A DNA stretch of 64,000 nt. Source: Hypoxylon rubiginosum (lineage: Eukaryota; Ascomycota; Sordariomycetes; Xylariales; Hypoxylaceae). The notes beneath the pieces were generated by a model. That model was not told the DNA's origin. It did not search any database and was given only the letters and a program-made list of their open reading frames with translations. A program made the position numbers and the translations under genes. Shown here piece by piece: positions 44,896-55,621 of the stretch; the first letter of the stretch is position 1, and every line of letters begins with the position of its first letter. The stretch is taken from contig CADCXA010000030.1 of assembly GCA_902806565.1 (NCBI GenBank), forward strand, positions 1,116,001-1,180,000, written 5' to 3'.

Positions 44896-46950
44896 ATGAT
44901 GGTATCGCTGAAGACGTGGGCTTCCGCCCTCTTCGCCTCACGGGCAGCAGCATTTTTAAGTGCGACTGAGACCAGCAGTCAGTATGTTCTACAAAACGAC
45001 GACTTGCTCATGACCGTGACCAAAAGCAATGGGCAAGTTACTCAACTCCATCTGGGTAACCAGGATCTGCTTTCGTCGGCGGGAAGGGGGCCGTATCTTG
45101 ATTGTTCTTGTGTCCCTAGTGGGTTTTGGACTCCCGGTGGGACTGCTCGATACAAGCTCCTAAAGGGGACTGATTCTACCGGAACACCATGGGGAGGTGT
45201 TGTGATGAGCGACACCTATGCCTCTACTAACCAGACATTGGAACAATACTGGTTCTTACGAGAAGGCGAAACCGGACTACATATGTTCTCCCGCGTGACA
45301 TACTACAACACGAAAACACCCTTCCTACGAGGACTTGGTGAGCTGCGAACTTTGTTCCGGCCGAGCACGCCTCTATGGACTCATCTTTCTGGCAGTGATG
45401 GCAACTGGGCCCCTTTCCCCTCTGCCGACGCCAATAGGAGAGCCATCACGGTCCAGGACGCAACAACTTTCCTTGGGAATTCGACGAGCGATGCATATGT
45501 GCAACAGTACTCTGATTATTTCACCAAGTACACCTTTTCAGAGGTGTGGCGTGATCACGATGTGCATGGTCAATATTCGGACGGTTCAACCAGTTCCGAT
45601 GGAAATACGTACGGTGCTTGGCTAGTCCACAACACAAGGGAAACATATTACGGCGGTCCGCTGCATTCGGATCTAGTTGTAGATGGGATAGTTGTAAGTT
45701 CTTTCTCTCTAGTCTTCGGTTATCTCTTCCCAAAGCAGAACTGACTTACATCTGTTGGTCCATAGTACAACTATATAGTCTCAGGTCACCATGGGGCGCC
45801 AACCCCTAACATGACACACGGCTTCGATCGCACTTTTGGACCTCAGTATTACCACTTTAATAAAGGTGGCCCGGATACGACACTTGCTGAGCTGAGGGCT
45901 GATGCTGCGCAATATGCAAACCCCGAATGGAACAGCGAATTTTACGACAGCATTGCCCAGTACGTGCCTAACTACGCCCCGTCGTCGAAGCGGACTACCT
46001 TTAAGGCCACTGTTGGATTGCCCGAGGGGGCAAAGAGACCGATTGCTGTACTATCCGAGAACAAGCAGGATTTCCAACTGAACGTTTACAACCACTCTAG
46101 CCTCCAGTATTGGGCTGATATTAACCCTGAGACTGGAGTAGTTGAGATTCCTAGAGTGAAAGAAGGCACCTATAGGTTAACCGTTTACGCTGATGGGATC
46201 TTTGGATGGTTCATCCAGGACGACGTCGAAATCTCCAAAACAACAAGCGGCGGGCAGTTTCAATGGGAGCCAGAAAGTGCAGGAACAGAAATCTGGCGAA
46301 TTGGAATCCCAGACAAGTCCGCCGGAGAGTACAAGCACGGCTACGCTCCCGACACGTCGAAGCCCCTGCAGCCCGAGCAGTACCGGGCCTACTGGGCTAA
46401 GTACGACTTCCCCACGGACTTCCCGGACGGCGTCGTCTTCACGATCGGGGAGAGCAAGGAGGCCGAGGACTTCAACTACATCCACTGGAGCGTGTTCCCG
46501 GGTACGGCCAACTTCTACCGCGCGCAGCCGTACTACGAGAACGTGAACAACTGGACGGTCCAGTTCAGCCTCACCGACGAGCAGCTAGCGAGCGCCGAGA
46601 CGGCAACTCTAACGGTGGAGCTGGCGGGCGTCAAGACGGCCAACGGGAACGACAAGTGGGCGTTGCTGCCCAACGAGAAGTACTCCAGCGTTCCCTACAC
46701 GGTCGCCGCCAACGGGCGCGACGTCGAGACCTGGGTCATACCCGCGTACCGCAGCGGGTCGTGCGGCGTGCGGAGCAGCGTCGTCTGCCAGAACTTCGGC
46801 AAGAAGTTCGTGTTCCCGACCGGCCTGCTGAAGGAGGGCGCGAACGAGCTCGTCCTGAGCCTGCCGTTCAACGCGACGAACACGGAGACGGCCTTGCTGC
46901 CGGGCACCATCTACCTGCAGTACGATGCCCTGAGATTTGAGCTGAGCTAG
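44896..46950 (+). CDS. Secreted rhamnogalacturonan lyase (PL4)
   Basis: Two exons, 44896-45693 and 45766-46950, joined in phase 0 (VVDGIV to YNYIVSGHHGAP), 660 aa. The start MMVSLKTWASALFASRAAAF is a signal peptide. The beta-sandwich catalytic domain covers roughly residues 25-330, with WFLREGETGLHMFSRVTYYN, SEVWRDHDVHGQYSDG and SGHHGAPTPNMTHGFDRTFGPQ, regions where the family's active-site Lys and His lie. A fibronectin-III-like domain follows (AVLSENKQDFQLNV to EGTYRLTVYADGIFGW). A carbohydrate-binding domain closes the protein (IWRIGIPDKSAGEY, DGVVFTIGESKEAEDFNYIH, GTIYLQYDALRFELS). PL4 enzymes cleave the Rha-GalA backbone of rhamnogalacturonan-I by beta-elimination. GC content at third positions jumps near 46300, so the last third of the gene is much more GC-rich than the first. 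Confidence 0.95.
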
Positions 46951-48091
46951 GTGGGATTAGGGTTGGGCGGTTATGTCTCTGTTATATTGGACTTAGTATA
47001 CGTGGTGCCTAGGTAGGTAGGTTAAAAAAAACTGTAGCATACCTACTTACCTAAAGTAAGGCTTATAGTATGGTTTAATGCAGTAGTAATTCAACATGTC
47101 CCGGGCTCCCGCTAACGCCGTGACTGTACTCTCCATCCTTCGTTGGTGGTTACGGAAGGTAGTGGCCTAGTTGGTTAGCCTTGGAATGTTACCTTTTATT
47201 TTTTTTTATTTTTTTACCCGTGGTTGCTTGTGGGTTCGAATCCCCCAGGTGACACACCTTTTTTTTCTTTTTTTTCCCCCTCCAATACGTAATATCTATA
47301 ATCACCTTGGTAGGTATTTGCGTTTTTCGTAATGGTTCGTAATGGATGAACAATTTGCCTACCTCATGTACTTTGATACTTTCAACATGGGCGTAGCTTT
47401 GAAGGTTACCCCTGTATACCTCGTAACCTACTTGCCTCTTGTTAAGCGCCGGGAATGTCTACCTCGCATGCCATAAGTGGTGCATAGGGGTAATGGCCAA
47501 TGGTTTCATTGCATATGATTGGTCATTACCTGCCCAATTCCATTACCATTGCATAGTAGGCTGGGAGAAACTCCTTGAGGCTTTCGAGAAAGGGGTTTTA
47601 TTCTAATCTACACCGTATTTGTGCTTATCATACTTCGTACAGTACAGTGTACCTAATGTATTGACTCGGCCGAGGTTCTTTTTATAGAAGCATGAACGGT
47701 TGGGAAGACCGGCATTGGGCCTGTTGATTGGGCGTTAGCGCATTAACGGCGGATCTAGCCCGCTATACCGCTTATCGATAAGACAAGGTGATTAAATGAT
47801 CGCGCGTTCACAGCGACGCGACGTCACAATTTCAACGTCCTTTGAATAAGACTACCTCGTACATACATTCCTCTGCTTCTAGACACCTACGAATCGCCGA
47901 TGCCCTCTCGATATACCTATCTACCCATGAAGTCGATTCAAATGTCCGATTCTACCCTCTATGTACGATTTACGAGTGTCTGACATCGGAAGACCCTTAG
48001 TTTAAGTCCAGTAACGGTCAAAGGGTGAAACAAAGCACTACGGTCAGCTAGAAGACTACAATATCTCTAATTCACAAGCGTTTGCGCTCGG
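46951..48091. other. Intergenic region with a tRNA-like remnant
   Basis: No protein gene seen. The region contains T-runs and a possible decayed tRNA at 47161-47275 (see separate entry), and CCTAGGTAGGTAGG near 47008. Confidence 0.6.
47161..47275 (+). pseudogene. tRNA-like remnant with Pol III box A, box B and T-run
   Basis: A box-A-like TGGCCTAGTTGG (47163-47174) is followed by a perfect box-B GGTTCGAATCC (47233-47243) and a T-rich terminator-like run from 47259. The 3' half could be a T-arm plus acceptor strand (AGGTGAC), but the 5' sequence does not pair with it, the D-arm is doubtful, and a T-rich insert lies in the middle. A decayed or inserted tRNA copy fits better than a working gene. 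Confidence 0.35.
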
Positions 48092-50319
48092 ATGCACGAT
48101 CGAATGGCTGGCTTCGGCTACGACGACGCCGACGTGGCTGTGATGGATGAGGATGTGAACATGGGCATGAATAGCGAGCGCCACGGGAACCTTGGGGGTA
48201 GCGGGCGTTTGATTGAGAGGTCAGCCTTATCAAAAACGAGAAGTTTATCAGACGGCGGCGGAACTCAATTATCACCATCTCCACATATACTCGAGGCTTC
48301 GAGACGCACGTCTAAAGACGACACAGACAGTTCTTTAGCCAAAGAGAGGATCCAAGATATTAGTGTTCGCAGCATTGACGCCAATATAAATACTAATACC
48401 AACACCAGTGCCACCGTCGGTGTTGGCAGCGCCGCCACTCCAGTTACGCCCCGTCGTCCCGACTTTCCCATGCGCGGTTTGTCCCTTCAGATGTCACAGT
48501 GCGATTCTGATTCTGTCTCTCCTATCGCTGCCCAGACACCAAACCACGTCAAGTTGGCCCCTCTTTCCCCCAAATTGGACCATTCTCAGATCTATGCTTC
48601 CCCCACAAACATCCTTCCCCGTCGGTCGCGCGGCTTAGACTTCTCACGAGCAGCCACGAGTCTGCACCACTCCACACTCGCTGAGCAGTCCTCTCCCGAT
48701 TCGTCACCCACAATCGGCGGACGCGCCATGAATATACCCAGTCGTAGCCACGGTGTAGATCCCCAGGATCAGCCCACCACCTCTTTGTGGTCTATGATGG
48801 GTAGTCAAGAGCGCATCAATATTTCTAGCTCCGTCGGAAGCACCAATCACCCCTTAGCGTCCGACTCCTCTTCTAGCTCTGGCGATGATGATTTCATGGA
48901 CGAGGAAATGGAGGATGCTATTTACACCACACCTCAAGCCAAGACCAATCAATCTGGGAGCTTACCACCGGGTACCGGTAGCAACGTCGTTCCGTGGATG
49001 CCTGCCTCTTCTCCTGCCATCAACAGTCTCCAGAGCTTCCGACCGCGACCTCGCAAACATCACAAGAAGAAAATACGCAGTCTAGCCGCCCTAGGGTTTG
49101 GCCCTGGTACTCGGCCCGCCCTCTCCAAGTCACCGCCTAACAATATCGTGAAGGAGATTAGAGACGTTCCTCTCCCTCATGCGCGAAGAGAAAGCATCAG
49201 CTGGGCCGCCAACCAGCTACACATTTCAGGCAGCGAGAGCGAGGAAAGGTCTATGGATACTGGTGAAACACTGTCTAGGGATGGAGCTAGAGGTGTGATC
49301 AAGCGGGCTGTTACGAGGAGAGGTAGTCTTTTGGTAAGTCTTATTATTCTGCTTTTTGATACAATAGTCGTTAATCGCGCTTCTAGCCAAAGACGAAAGG
49401 ATTCGCACGTATCCGTGCTGCTCTTGCCGAAGAAAGCACCCCGATTGACTCGGAAGTTCGCCGAGAAGCAGAGGTAATTCGTCAAGTTCGCGAAAGCGAT
49501 ATGGATCTCGAGCCTCGCATGCCACCGGGGCCGTCACCTGCGTTAGATATGTCGACTATGTCTACCGCACAATCCTCCCCCAACCTGACCACTACCCAAG
49601 ACCCTCTTGATGATATACCCGAGGACGACATGATGGCCGATTCGGGATTGTCCAGTAGCTTCAAGCAGCAAGCTATGAAGAACTCAAAGGGCAAGAATTT
49701 TTGGGAGACCTTCTCCGAGACTAGCAGTGTTGCAGGCACTAGAGTCACGCCGCCGCCGTCGGCGTTTTTGCCAAGAGGATCCTCTTCCGGGATTAGCGAA
49801 GATGTTAACATGGATTCGCCCTCGGCCGGGTCCGGCAGCCTTAGCGCCTACGGCTTCGGTCCCAGCATCGGGCTAGCAAACGGCGGTCCCGGCAGCGAGA
49901 GCCAGAAATCCGACACCCCCCAGCCCTCCGGCTCTGGATCGATGTCGCAAGGACAAGGAGGAGGCAGCGTCCCGCCCACAGCAGCGGAGATCACGCGCCG
50001 CATCAACAACAAGCGCCGCAGGGACGACGACTTCGACCCGCACAGCTTCAAGCGGCGCGCCGTCAGCCCCGGCATGAACAGCGTCCACAACTCGCCCATT
50101 ATGCAGAGCCCGCTCCAGCGGGACATGGCGCCGTGGGGCTCCCGGCCGGGCAGCAACCACGGCGGCGACAAGGCCTCGGCGACGCCCAGCGAGAACGGGA
50201 GCGCGGGCGGGAACGGGAACGGCGGCGGACGGCCGGCGCCGCCTGGCGCCAAGGGCCGGGTGGGGTTCCAGGGGATGGTGGATACGAACGACGGCCTGAT
50301 GCGTATGAGTATTGAGTAA
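48092..50319 (+). CDS. Conserved-looking disordered fungal protein, unknown function
   Basis: Two exons, 48092-49333 and 49387-50319, joined in phase 0; 724 aa. Most of the protein is Ser/Pro-rich and lacks folded domains. Short ordered blocks stand out: RHHKKKIRSLAALGFGPGTRP-type basic segment near residue 330, the block across the splice site TRRGSLL-PKTKGFARIRAALAEE followed by VRREAEVIRQVRESD, then KRRRDDDFDPHSFKRRAVSPG and a C-terminal VGFQGMVDTNDGLMRMSIE. The basic motifs suggest a nuclear protein. SP motifs (SPLQ, SPIA, SPIM) would suit cyclin-dependent kinase control; this is inference. I do not recognise a named family. The last 500 bp are markedly more GC-rich than the rest. Confidence 0.85.
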
Positions 50320-51090
50320 CGACCTCCCGTGATTCATTTTTTAACCCCATTTTTAATACGGTGCCTGATATTATTAGCTTACCATATGGCTAGCCGTTAA
50401 AGAGCGATATATTTACGGAGTTAGGAGTATCGCTATCTACGGCAGCGTGGCTAGGCGGTCTTATGAACGAACGACTTTTTCGGTCAGTTAAAAAAAGGGG
50501 TTTTGGTGCTGGTATTTATTCATATGGCTCTGCTAGTATTACTGCTATGGGTTTATGTATTTCGAATATGAGATACGATGAATACCGGAGATATTATTTC
50601 TCGTTGCTTGTTTTTGTTGTTGAAACTACCCACGGGTGAAGGCGGTGGTTTGTGAAAAACGACTGTTGGGGAGAATAACGCGGCTGTGGAAATGGGATCA
50701 TGCTAGGTTCTATATACTTGGAGCTGTATATGGGCAAGCATATCCTTGAACGGGGTTTTTTTTGGAGGATGAAATCAGACTATTCTAGACTTAGAATCCA
50801 GCTGAGCTATCGTTGATATAATCAATAATGAAATGATACATAACTCCCATGCGAGATATCTAAACCTAGAAATTTTTGGTCGGTGAATGGAGCCCTGCAT
50901 CTGAAGTTCGATTCATCTAATAACGGTATTCAATGTCCAAGACGAAGAGTAATCTCACAAAATTACTATAACTACACTATATTAAGTTCTCCAGACCGTA
51001 CCCAAGTTAATATACAATCATCTGATCATATCCCAAGACAAACTTATAACACTTGACTAACAAGTATCTCCTCTCAAAACGGGAGCCTCA
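50320..51090. other. Convergent intergenic region
   Basis: AT-rich; no gene seen. Confidence 0.6.
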
Positions 51091-52412
51091 TCACCTCGAT
51101 ACGCCGCCGAGTCTAGCTGACCGCCTTCTCCCGAGGTCGGATGGCGTCTCCGTGGTCTTCTCTTCCTTCTTGGGTTTACTAGATTTCCGAGACGCTTTAG
51201 GGGCAGGGGCAGGTTTTGCCTCGTCCTCCTCCTGTTTAGCCGCCTTCGACTTTGCGGTCCTGGCTTTCTTGCTCGGCCGTTCCTCCTCTACCTCTGCTGC
51301 TGCTTTTGTCTTGGTCTTGGTCTTGGCCTTGTTATTGTTGCCATTCGCTGCTTTCTTTTTCTTCTTGCCGTCGAAGAACCGGCTCTCCGTCTCATCGGGT
51401 GCGGGCGTTGCGGATTCTTCCTCTTCCTCCTTGACATCATCGTCGTCTATCGTCGTCCGCCCCCTCTTCTTCTGCACGCTGGGCACCACGCAACTAGTGC
51501 GCCCGCCGACGGTGATGTGCGTGATCTTATCGCCGCTGGGCAACGTCGTCGGCGAGTCCTTCTTGCCCTTGCCCCAGCGGTGCTTGAACAGCCAGTCCGC
51601 GGGGAACTCGTCCGAGTCGCCCAGCTTGTCGACGGCCGTCTGGCACACGTAGCGGACCGCTTTGTAGAATGTGGCAATATCCGCGTCGGAGAAGTCGTCG
51701 CAGTACTGCTCCGGGTGCAGCTTGGCCTGGTACAGGATCTCGTCGCCGACCCAGTTGCCGATCCCGCTGACGGTCGACTGGTCCAGGAGCAGGGCCTTGA
51801 CGGGCACGTGGCGGCTCCGCATCTTCTGCCGCAGGAACGCCTCCGTGAACACGTCCCTGTCGACCACGGGGTCCGGCCCGTTCTCGACGAGCGGCGAGTG
51901 CTTCCGGATGTCCTGGCCGGGGCAGTCGACGAGCCGGATGCGGCCGAAGCGCCGCGAGTCCGTGAAGGCGACCTCGACCTTGGGGTCGCCGCCCTCCGTC
52001 TCGAGGTGGAACTTCCAGTACCGGGGCGGCCAGGCCTCGGCGTCGTGGCCCTTGGTGCGCTCGAGGTACCGCGTGTACCCCGTCTGCACGCCGCGGATCT
52101 GGACCCAGCCCGTCATGCCCAGGTGCATGACGGCGTGCGGCGGGCTCGACAGCGCCAGCCAGAAGTACTTGCCCTGGCTGCCCACGCCGACGACGGTCTT
52201 GCCCGCGAGGGCCTCGGCGAAGGCCGGCCCGCTGGTCCCGACCTTGCCGAACACGTTGGCGTCGTCCGGCGCCGCGACTTTGCCGATGGTCTTGCCGACG
52301 AGGTGGAGCCGCAGGAAGTGGACCACGCGGGCGACTTTGGAACTGCTTTAGTGTGTACGAACGCGTTTTATTTAGAATAGGGGTTCGTCTCACCTTCAGC
52401 AATTTCAGGCAT
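51091..52412 (-). CDS. Fpg/MutM-like formamidopyrimidine DNA glycosylase
   Basis: A 19-nt first exon (52412-52394) encodes MPEIAE plus one base; a 59-bp intron separates it from 52334-51091; 420 aa. Splicing gives MPEIAEVARVVHFLRLHLVG, placing the catalytic Pro next to the initiator Met and the Glu after it, as the family requires. The family Lys lies in GSQGKYFWL. Other landmarks are MHLGMTGWVQIRG, FTDSRRFGRIRLVD, the helix-two-turn-helix DQSTVSGIGNWVGDEILYQA, and a final FKHRWGKGKKD...ITHITVGGRTSCVVPS that replaces the bacterial four-Cys zinc finger, as in plant and NEIL1-type enzymes. The enzyme excises oxidised purines and cleaves abasic sites. A 120-residue Lys/Glu/Ala-rich tail (KKKKKAANG, RPSKKARTAKSKAAK) should carry the nuclear signal. 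The 5' coding part is very GC-rich, giving mirror frames. Confidence 0.95.
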
Positions 52413-53982
52413 AGCAAAGGGGTTAGATGACCTATGTTATTAAGAACAGTAGTTTACAGTTAGTAATTCAGTGCTAATACAGAGATTAAGATAAAAATAA
52501 GTCAAGATTTCGATTAAAAATCTAATTCATAAAAATGATATAAATGTCTTAGTACCTAGTCCCGTTTTGTTTCAGCCATTCATTATGTATTCACTGCGTA
52601 GCCTCATTGAACAGGGTGTGTTTTACGTCTAGATCGTCTGACTCATTAGACCCTGAAATTCAGGCAGAGATTTCATAAATAATCTATCCTTTTCTTTTCA
52701 GCTGCGAATTCAAAGAAATATAAGCCATAGACTGTAGCTAATAAGAATTGCTCATTCTATAACGTGTCTCTTGTTGATAAGAAGAATATGATGCATCATA
52801 AAGAATCCTCTATCAACTGCACCTAACTGCATCTACTGCGTCAACTGCATGAAGCGTCCTGCAAGTGCGCGGCGGATAGAGGCACAAATGTCAGCCAACG
52901 TGTTGCGCGTTGCAGAAAAGTCGGTAAGTTTAGGAAAATATTCTACCAATAAGGGTCTAGTCTTTTGATAAATAAAGGTGTCGGATTGTAACGCCCCCCA
53001 CAGAACCATAAGTGTCCCTTGAGCCTATGAAACGGCGACTGGCATCTTGCTTGGGACAGCGGCTGATAAGCCTGGACCTTAGTGGCTACAGGACCTTGAG
53101 GACTAATAAATTGTTGGTTGGGGGACTACCTAGATCACCTGTTGGACCATGCAGCCATGGACCTACTATGGCATAATACAATGGACCTACAATGGACATG
53201 GACCTACAAACATGCTGCTGCGTTAAACCTACTAGGGTCCTTAGGTCCTAGGCTGCTAGGTCCTAACTAAAGGGGTCCAGGGGGGTCTTTACTAACGTTA
53301 GTCTCGTCTCGTTGGTCTCGCAGTGATTGCCACCGCAAATAATCCACTAACATCGCTAAAGTGTGTCCCCCTAAGGCCTTGAGTAACCGTAATCCGGCAG
53401 AATTTTTTTTTTCCTCTTTGCATGCGCCCCGCGGTCAATTAGATCAAGTCTCGTCCAATCTTGTCCACTTCCTCGTCAACTCGTGCAGCAACAACCAGAT
53501 TTTCTTCAATTGGGATTGCGCACAATTTCGTACAAAAAAAACGTTATCCATCATTCATCATGGACCTCCTCTAGTGTCTAAAGGGGTTCTTCATCTCCAT
53601 AGTTGCTCCATCCTGCCTTTTATCGCCTCCTCTTGAGTCCTGCCACAGCTTAAGACTGGCTCCCTTTCATCCTCGGTCTTGTGACCCATTCGTTCCCGGT
53701 CAAGCTCTCCGGCTCCAGGGCTCGACCTTCTGACGTCGGCATATTTCGACCAAACCCGCAATCGGAGCTTTTAGGAATCCGCTGCAGAATCAAACTTTGA
53801 CATTTGACAAGCCTTTCACGACCAGTCCAGCCAGCCAGCCAGCCGCATTCACCACATCTTAGCGCCAGGTACTAGAAGGACTCGACTCTTCTTCTCTTCT
53901 CGAACCTGCACGCGTGCCTTGTCAAACCACCTTTTATTTCGTTTGACACCGCCCTTTTCTTTCCCGCAGTAGACCCGCCAAG
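52413..53982. other. Intergenic region with local imperfect repeats
   Basis: Divergent upstream region of the glycosylase and prs1. Several copies of ATGGACCTAC lie at 53155-53215, with related TAGGTCCTA units to 53265; CCAG repeats lie at 53825-53843. No gene is supported. Confidence 0.6.
53155..53265. repeat. Interspersed ATGGACCTAC / GGTCCTAGG units
   Basis: ATGGACCTAC occurs four times in 60 bp, with short spacers, followed by CTAGGGTCCTTAGGTCCTAG, in which GGACCTA-type words recur in inverse orientation. Confidence 0.7.
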
Positions 53983-55621
53983 ATGGTTAGGAACATCGTT
54001 ATTCTCTCAGGGAACTCGCACCCGTCCCTCGCCGAGTCGGTGTGCAATATGCTCGGAGTTCCCAGTGGGAATCGTATACTGAGCAAATTCTCTGTTGGCG
54101 AGACACGTTGCGAGATTCAGGACTCTGTACGGGGCAAAGATGTTTTCATCATCCAGTCCGGAGGTGGCTCCATAAATGACCACCTCATAGAGCTTTGCAT
54201 AAGTACGTATTAAAATTTTCTTTTTTCTTCTGCGTCTTTTGTGCTACCAAGGCTGACTAAAGCAAACAGTGATATCGGCTTGCAAAACGGGCTCGGCCAA
54301 GCGCGTCACTGCTGTGCTCCCCTTGTTCCCCTACTCTCGACAGCCAGACCTGCCTTACAATAAGGTTGGGGCACCGCTCTCGAAGCATCCCGTCGAAATC
54401 CCGAAGGACAAGTACACCTTCGAGAGTGTCCCGGCCACCCCTGGACCTGGTATCGTTAAGACCGCGGGCTTCAATAAGGAGACCGACCTCGCAAGGGTCA
54501 TGAGCAGAACCTCTCTTTCTAATGGAATAGGAAACGCGCCTCCTCGTACCAACAGTGAAAACTACTTTAATGCTAATAGCAACACGAACAGCCACGCAAA
54601 TGGCCACGCGAATGGTCATGCCAATGGCCATGCCAACGGTCACGCCAACGGCCACACCAATGGAGACACTCCCTTGGCCCATAACCAGCACGTCCTCGCA
54701 CACTCGCGTACTGGAAGTTATACCACGCACGACTACGAGAACCCCGCGCTCATATCCACCTTCGAGGCTAAGCCTGGATACAAGCGATGGGTTGCACAAG
54801 CCGGAACTCTGGTCGCAGATCTATTGACCTGTGCCGGTGCAGACCAGTATGTGTTCCCTTAGCTTGAGAGTGTACCTGTCACTCTCGTCTTTGGTTTGCT
54901 ATCCGAAGCTCTTGCAAGCTTCAGTGTCTACTTGGTAGCTTTTACCGAAGTTGCAGTAGCTAACAGAAATCATAGCGTCGTTGCTCTGGATCTCCATGAC
55001 CCTCAATATCAGGGTTTCTTCGATATACCGATGGATAACCTCTACGGCCGTCCCCTTCTAAAACGATATATCCAGCAGAATATTCCCGACTATAAGGAAG
55101 CCGTGATTGTGAGTCCGGATGCAGGTGGTGCGAAGAGAGCCACCGCCATTGCAGACAGCTTGGGCATGGATTTTGCCCTGATCCACAAGGTAAGGTGAAC
55201 GTGCTTCGTAGGTGTCTTCAAACTCATTCGGCCGAATTAGGAACGACGCCCAACCCGAATCACGGATCGACAAAATGCGACAATGATGCTAGTAGGCAAC
55301 GTTGCCAACCGAGTCTGCATCCTGGTCGATGATTTGGCCGATACCGCCAACACGATCACGCGTGCGGCCAAACTAGTGCGAAAGGAGGGAGCTACAGCTG
55401 TCTATGCACTCCTAACTCACGGTGTCCTAAGTGGTGACGCTATCGCACGAATCAATGCTTCGGCCCTGGACAAGGTTATCGTGACCAACTCAGTTCCTCA
55501 AGTCGAGAACAAGAGATTGTGTCCCAAGCTCGAGGTACTAGATGTGGCACCGATATTCGCGGAGGCCATCCGTCGCATCCACCACGGCGAATCCATCAGC
55601 GTCCTGTTTCAGTATGACTGA
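53983..55621 (+). CDS. prs1: Ribose-phosphate pyrophosphokinase PRS1 with long insert
   Basis: Four exons: 53983-54202, 54270-54846, 54976-55189 and 55241-55621; 463 aa. The PRPP synthetase fold begins [40 protein letters not shown] is the substrate/regulatory region; splicing restores [29 protein letters not shown] sequence split across exons. The ATP/Mg site reads [17 protein letters not shown] after splicing, and the PRPP-binding loop is [14 protein letters not shown] near the C-terminus. Between Arg/Gln of PYSRQ and the PKPGYKRW-like segment lies about 115 extra residues, the non-homologous region known from yeast Prs1 and Prs5, here containing ANGH repeats. The enzyme makes PRPP from ribose-5-phosphate and ATP for nucleotide, His and Trp synthesis. 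In yeast, insert-bearing subunits pair with short subunits such as Prs3, and Prs1 also links to cell-wall integrity. Confidence 0.94.
54590..54664. repeat. In-frame NGHA-coding minisatellite within prs1
   Basis: About six 12-bp units (AATGGCCACGCG-like) encode ANGH repeats inside the non-homologous insert of prs1. Third positions vary between copies, so the array is not a recent perfect expansion. Confidence 0.9.

Noticed and set aside
51517..52417. Long open frames on both strands overlapping the DNA glycosylase
   Set aside because: They are shadows caused by strong GC3 bias; only the glycosylase frame has conserved motifs.
54257..54799. Minus-strand 180-codon frame opposite the PRS1 insert
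   Set aside because: Its Val-Gly-Met repeats are the reverse reading of the ANGH minisatellite.
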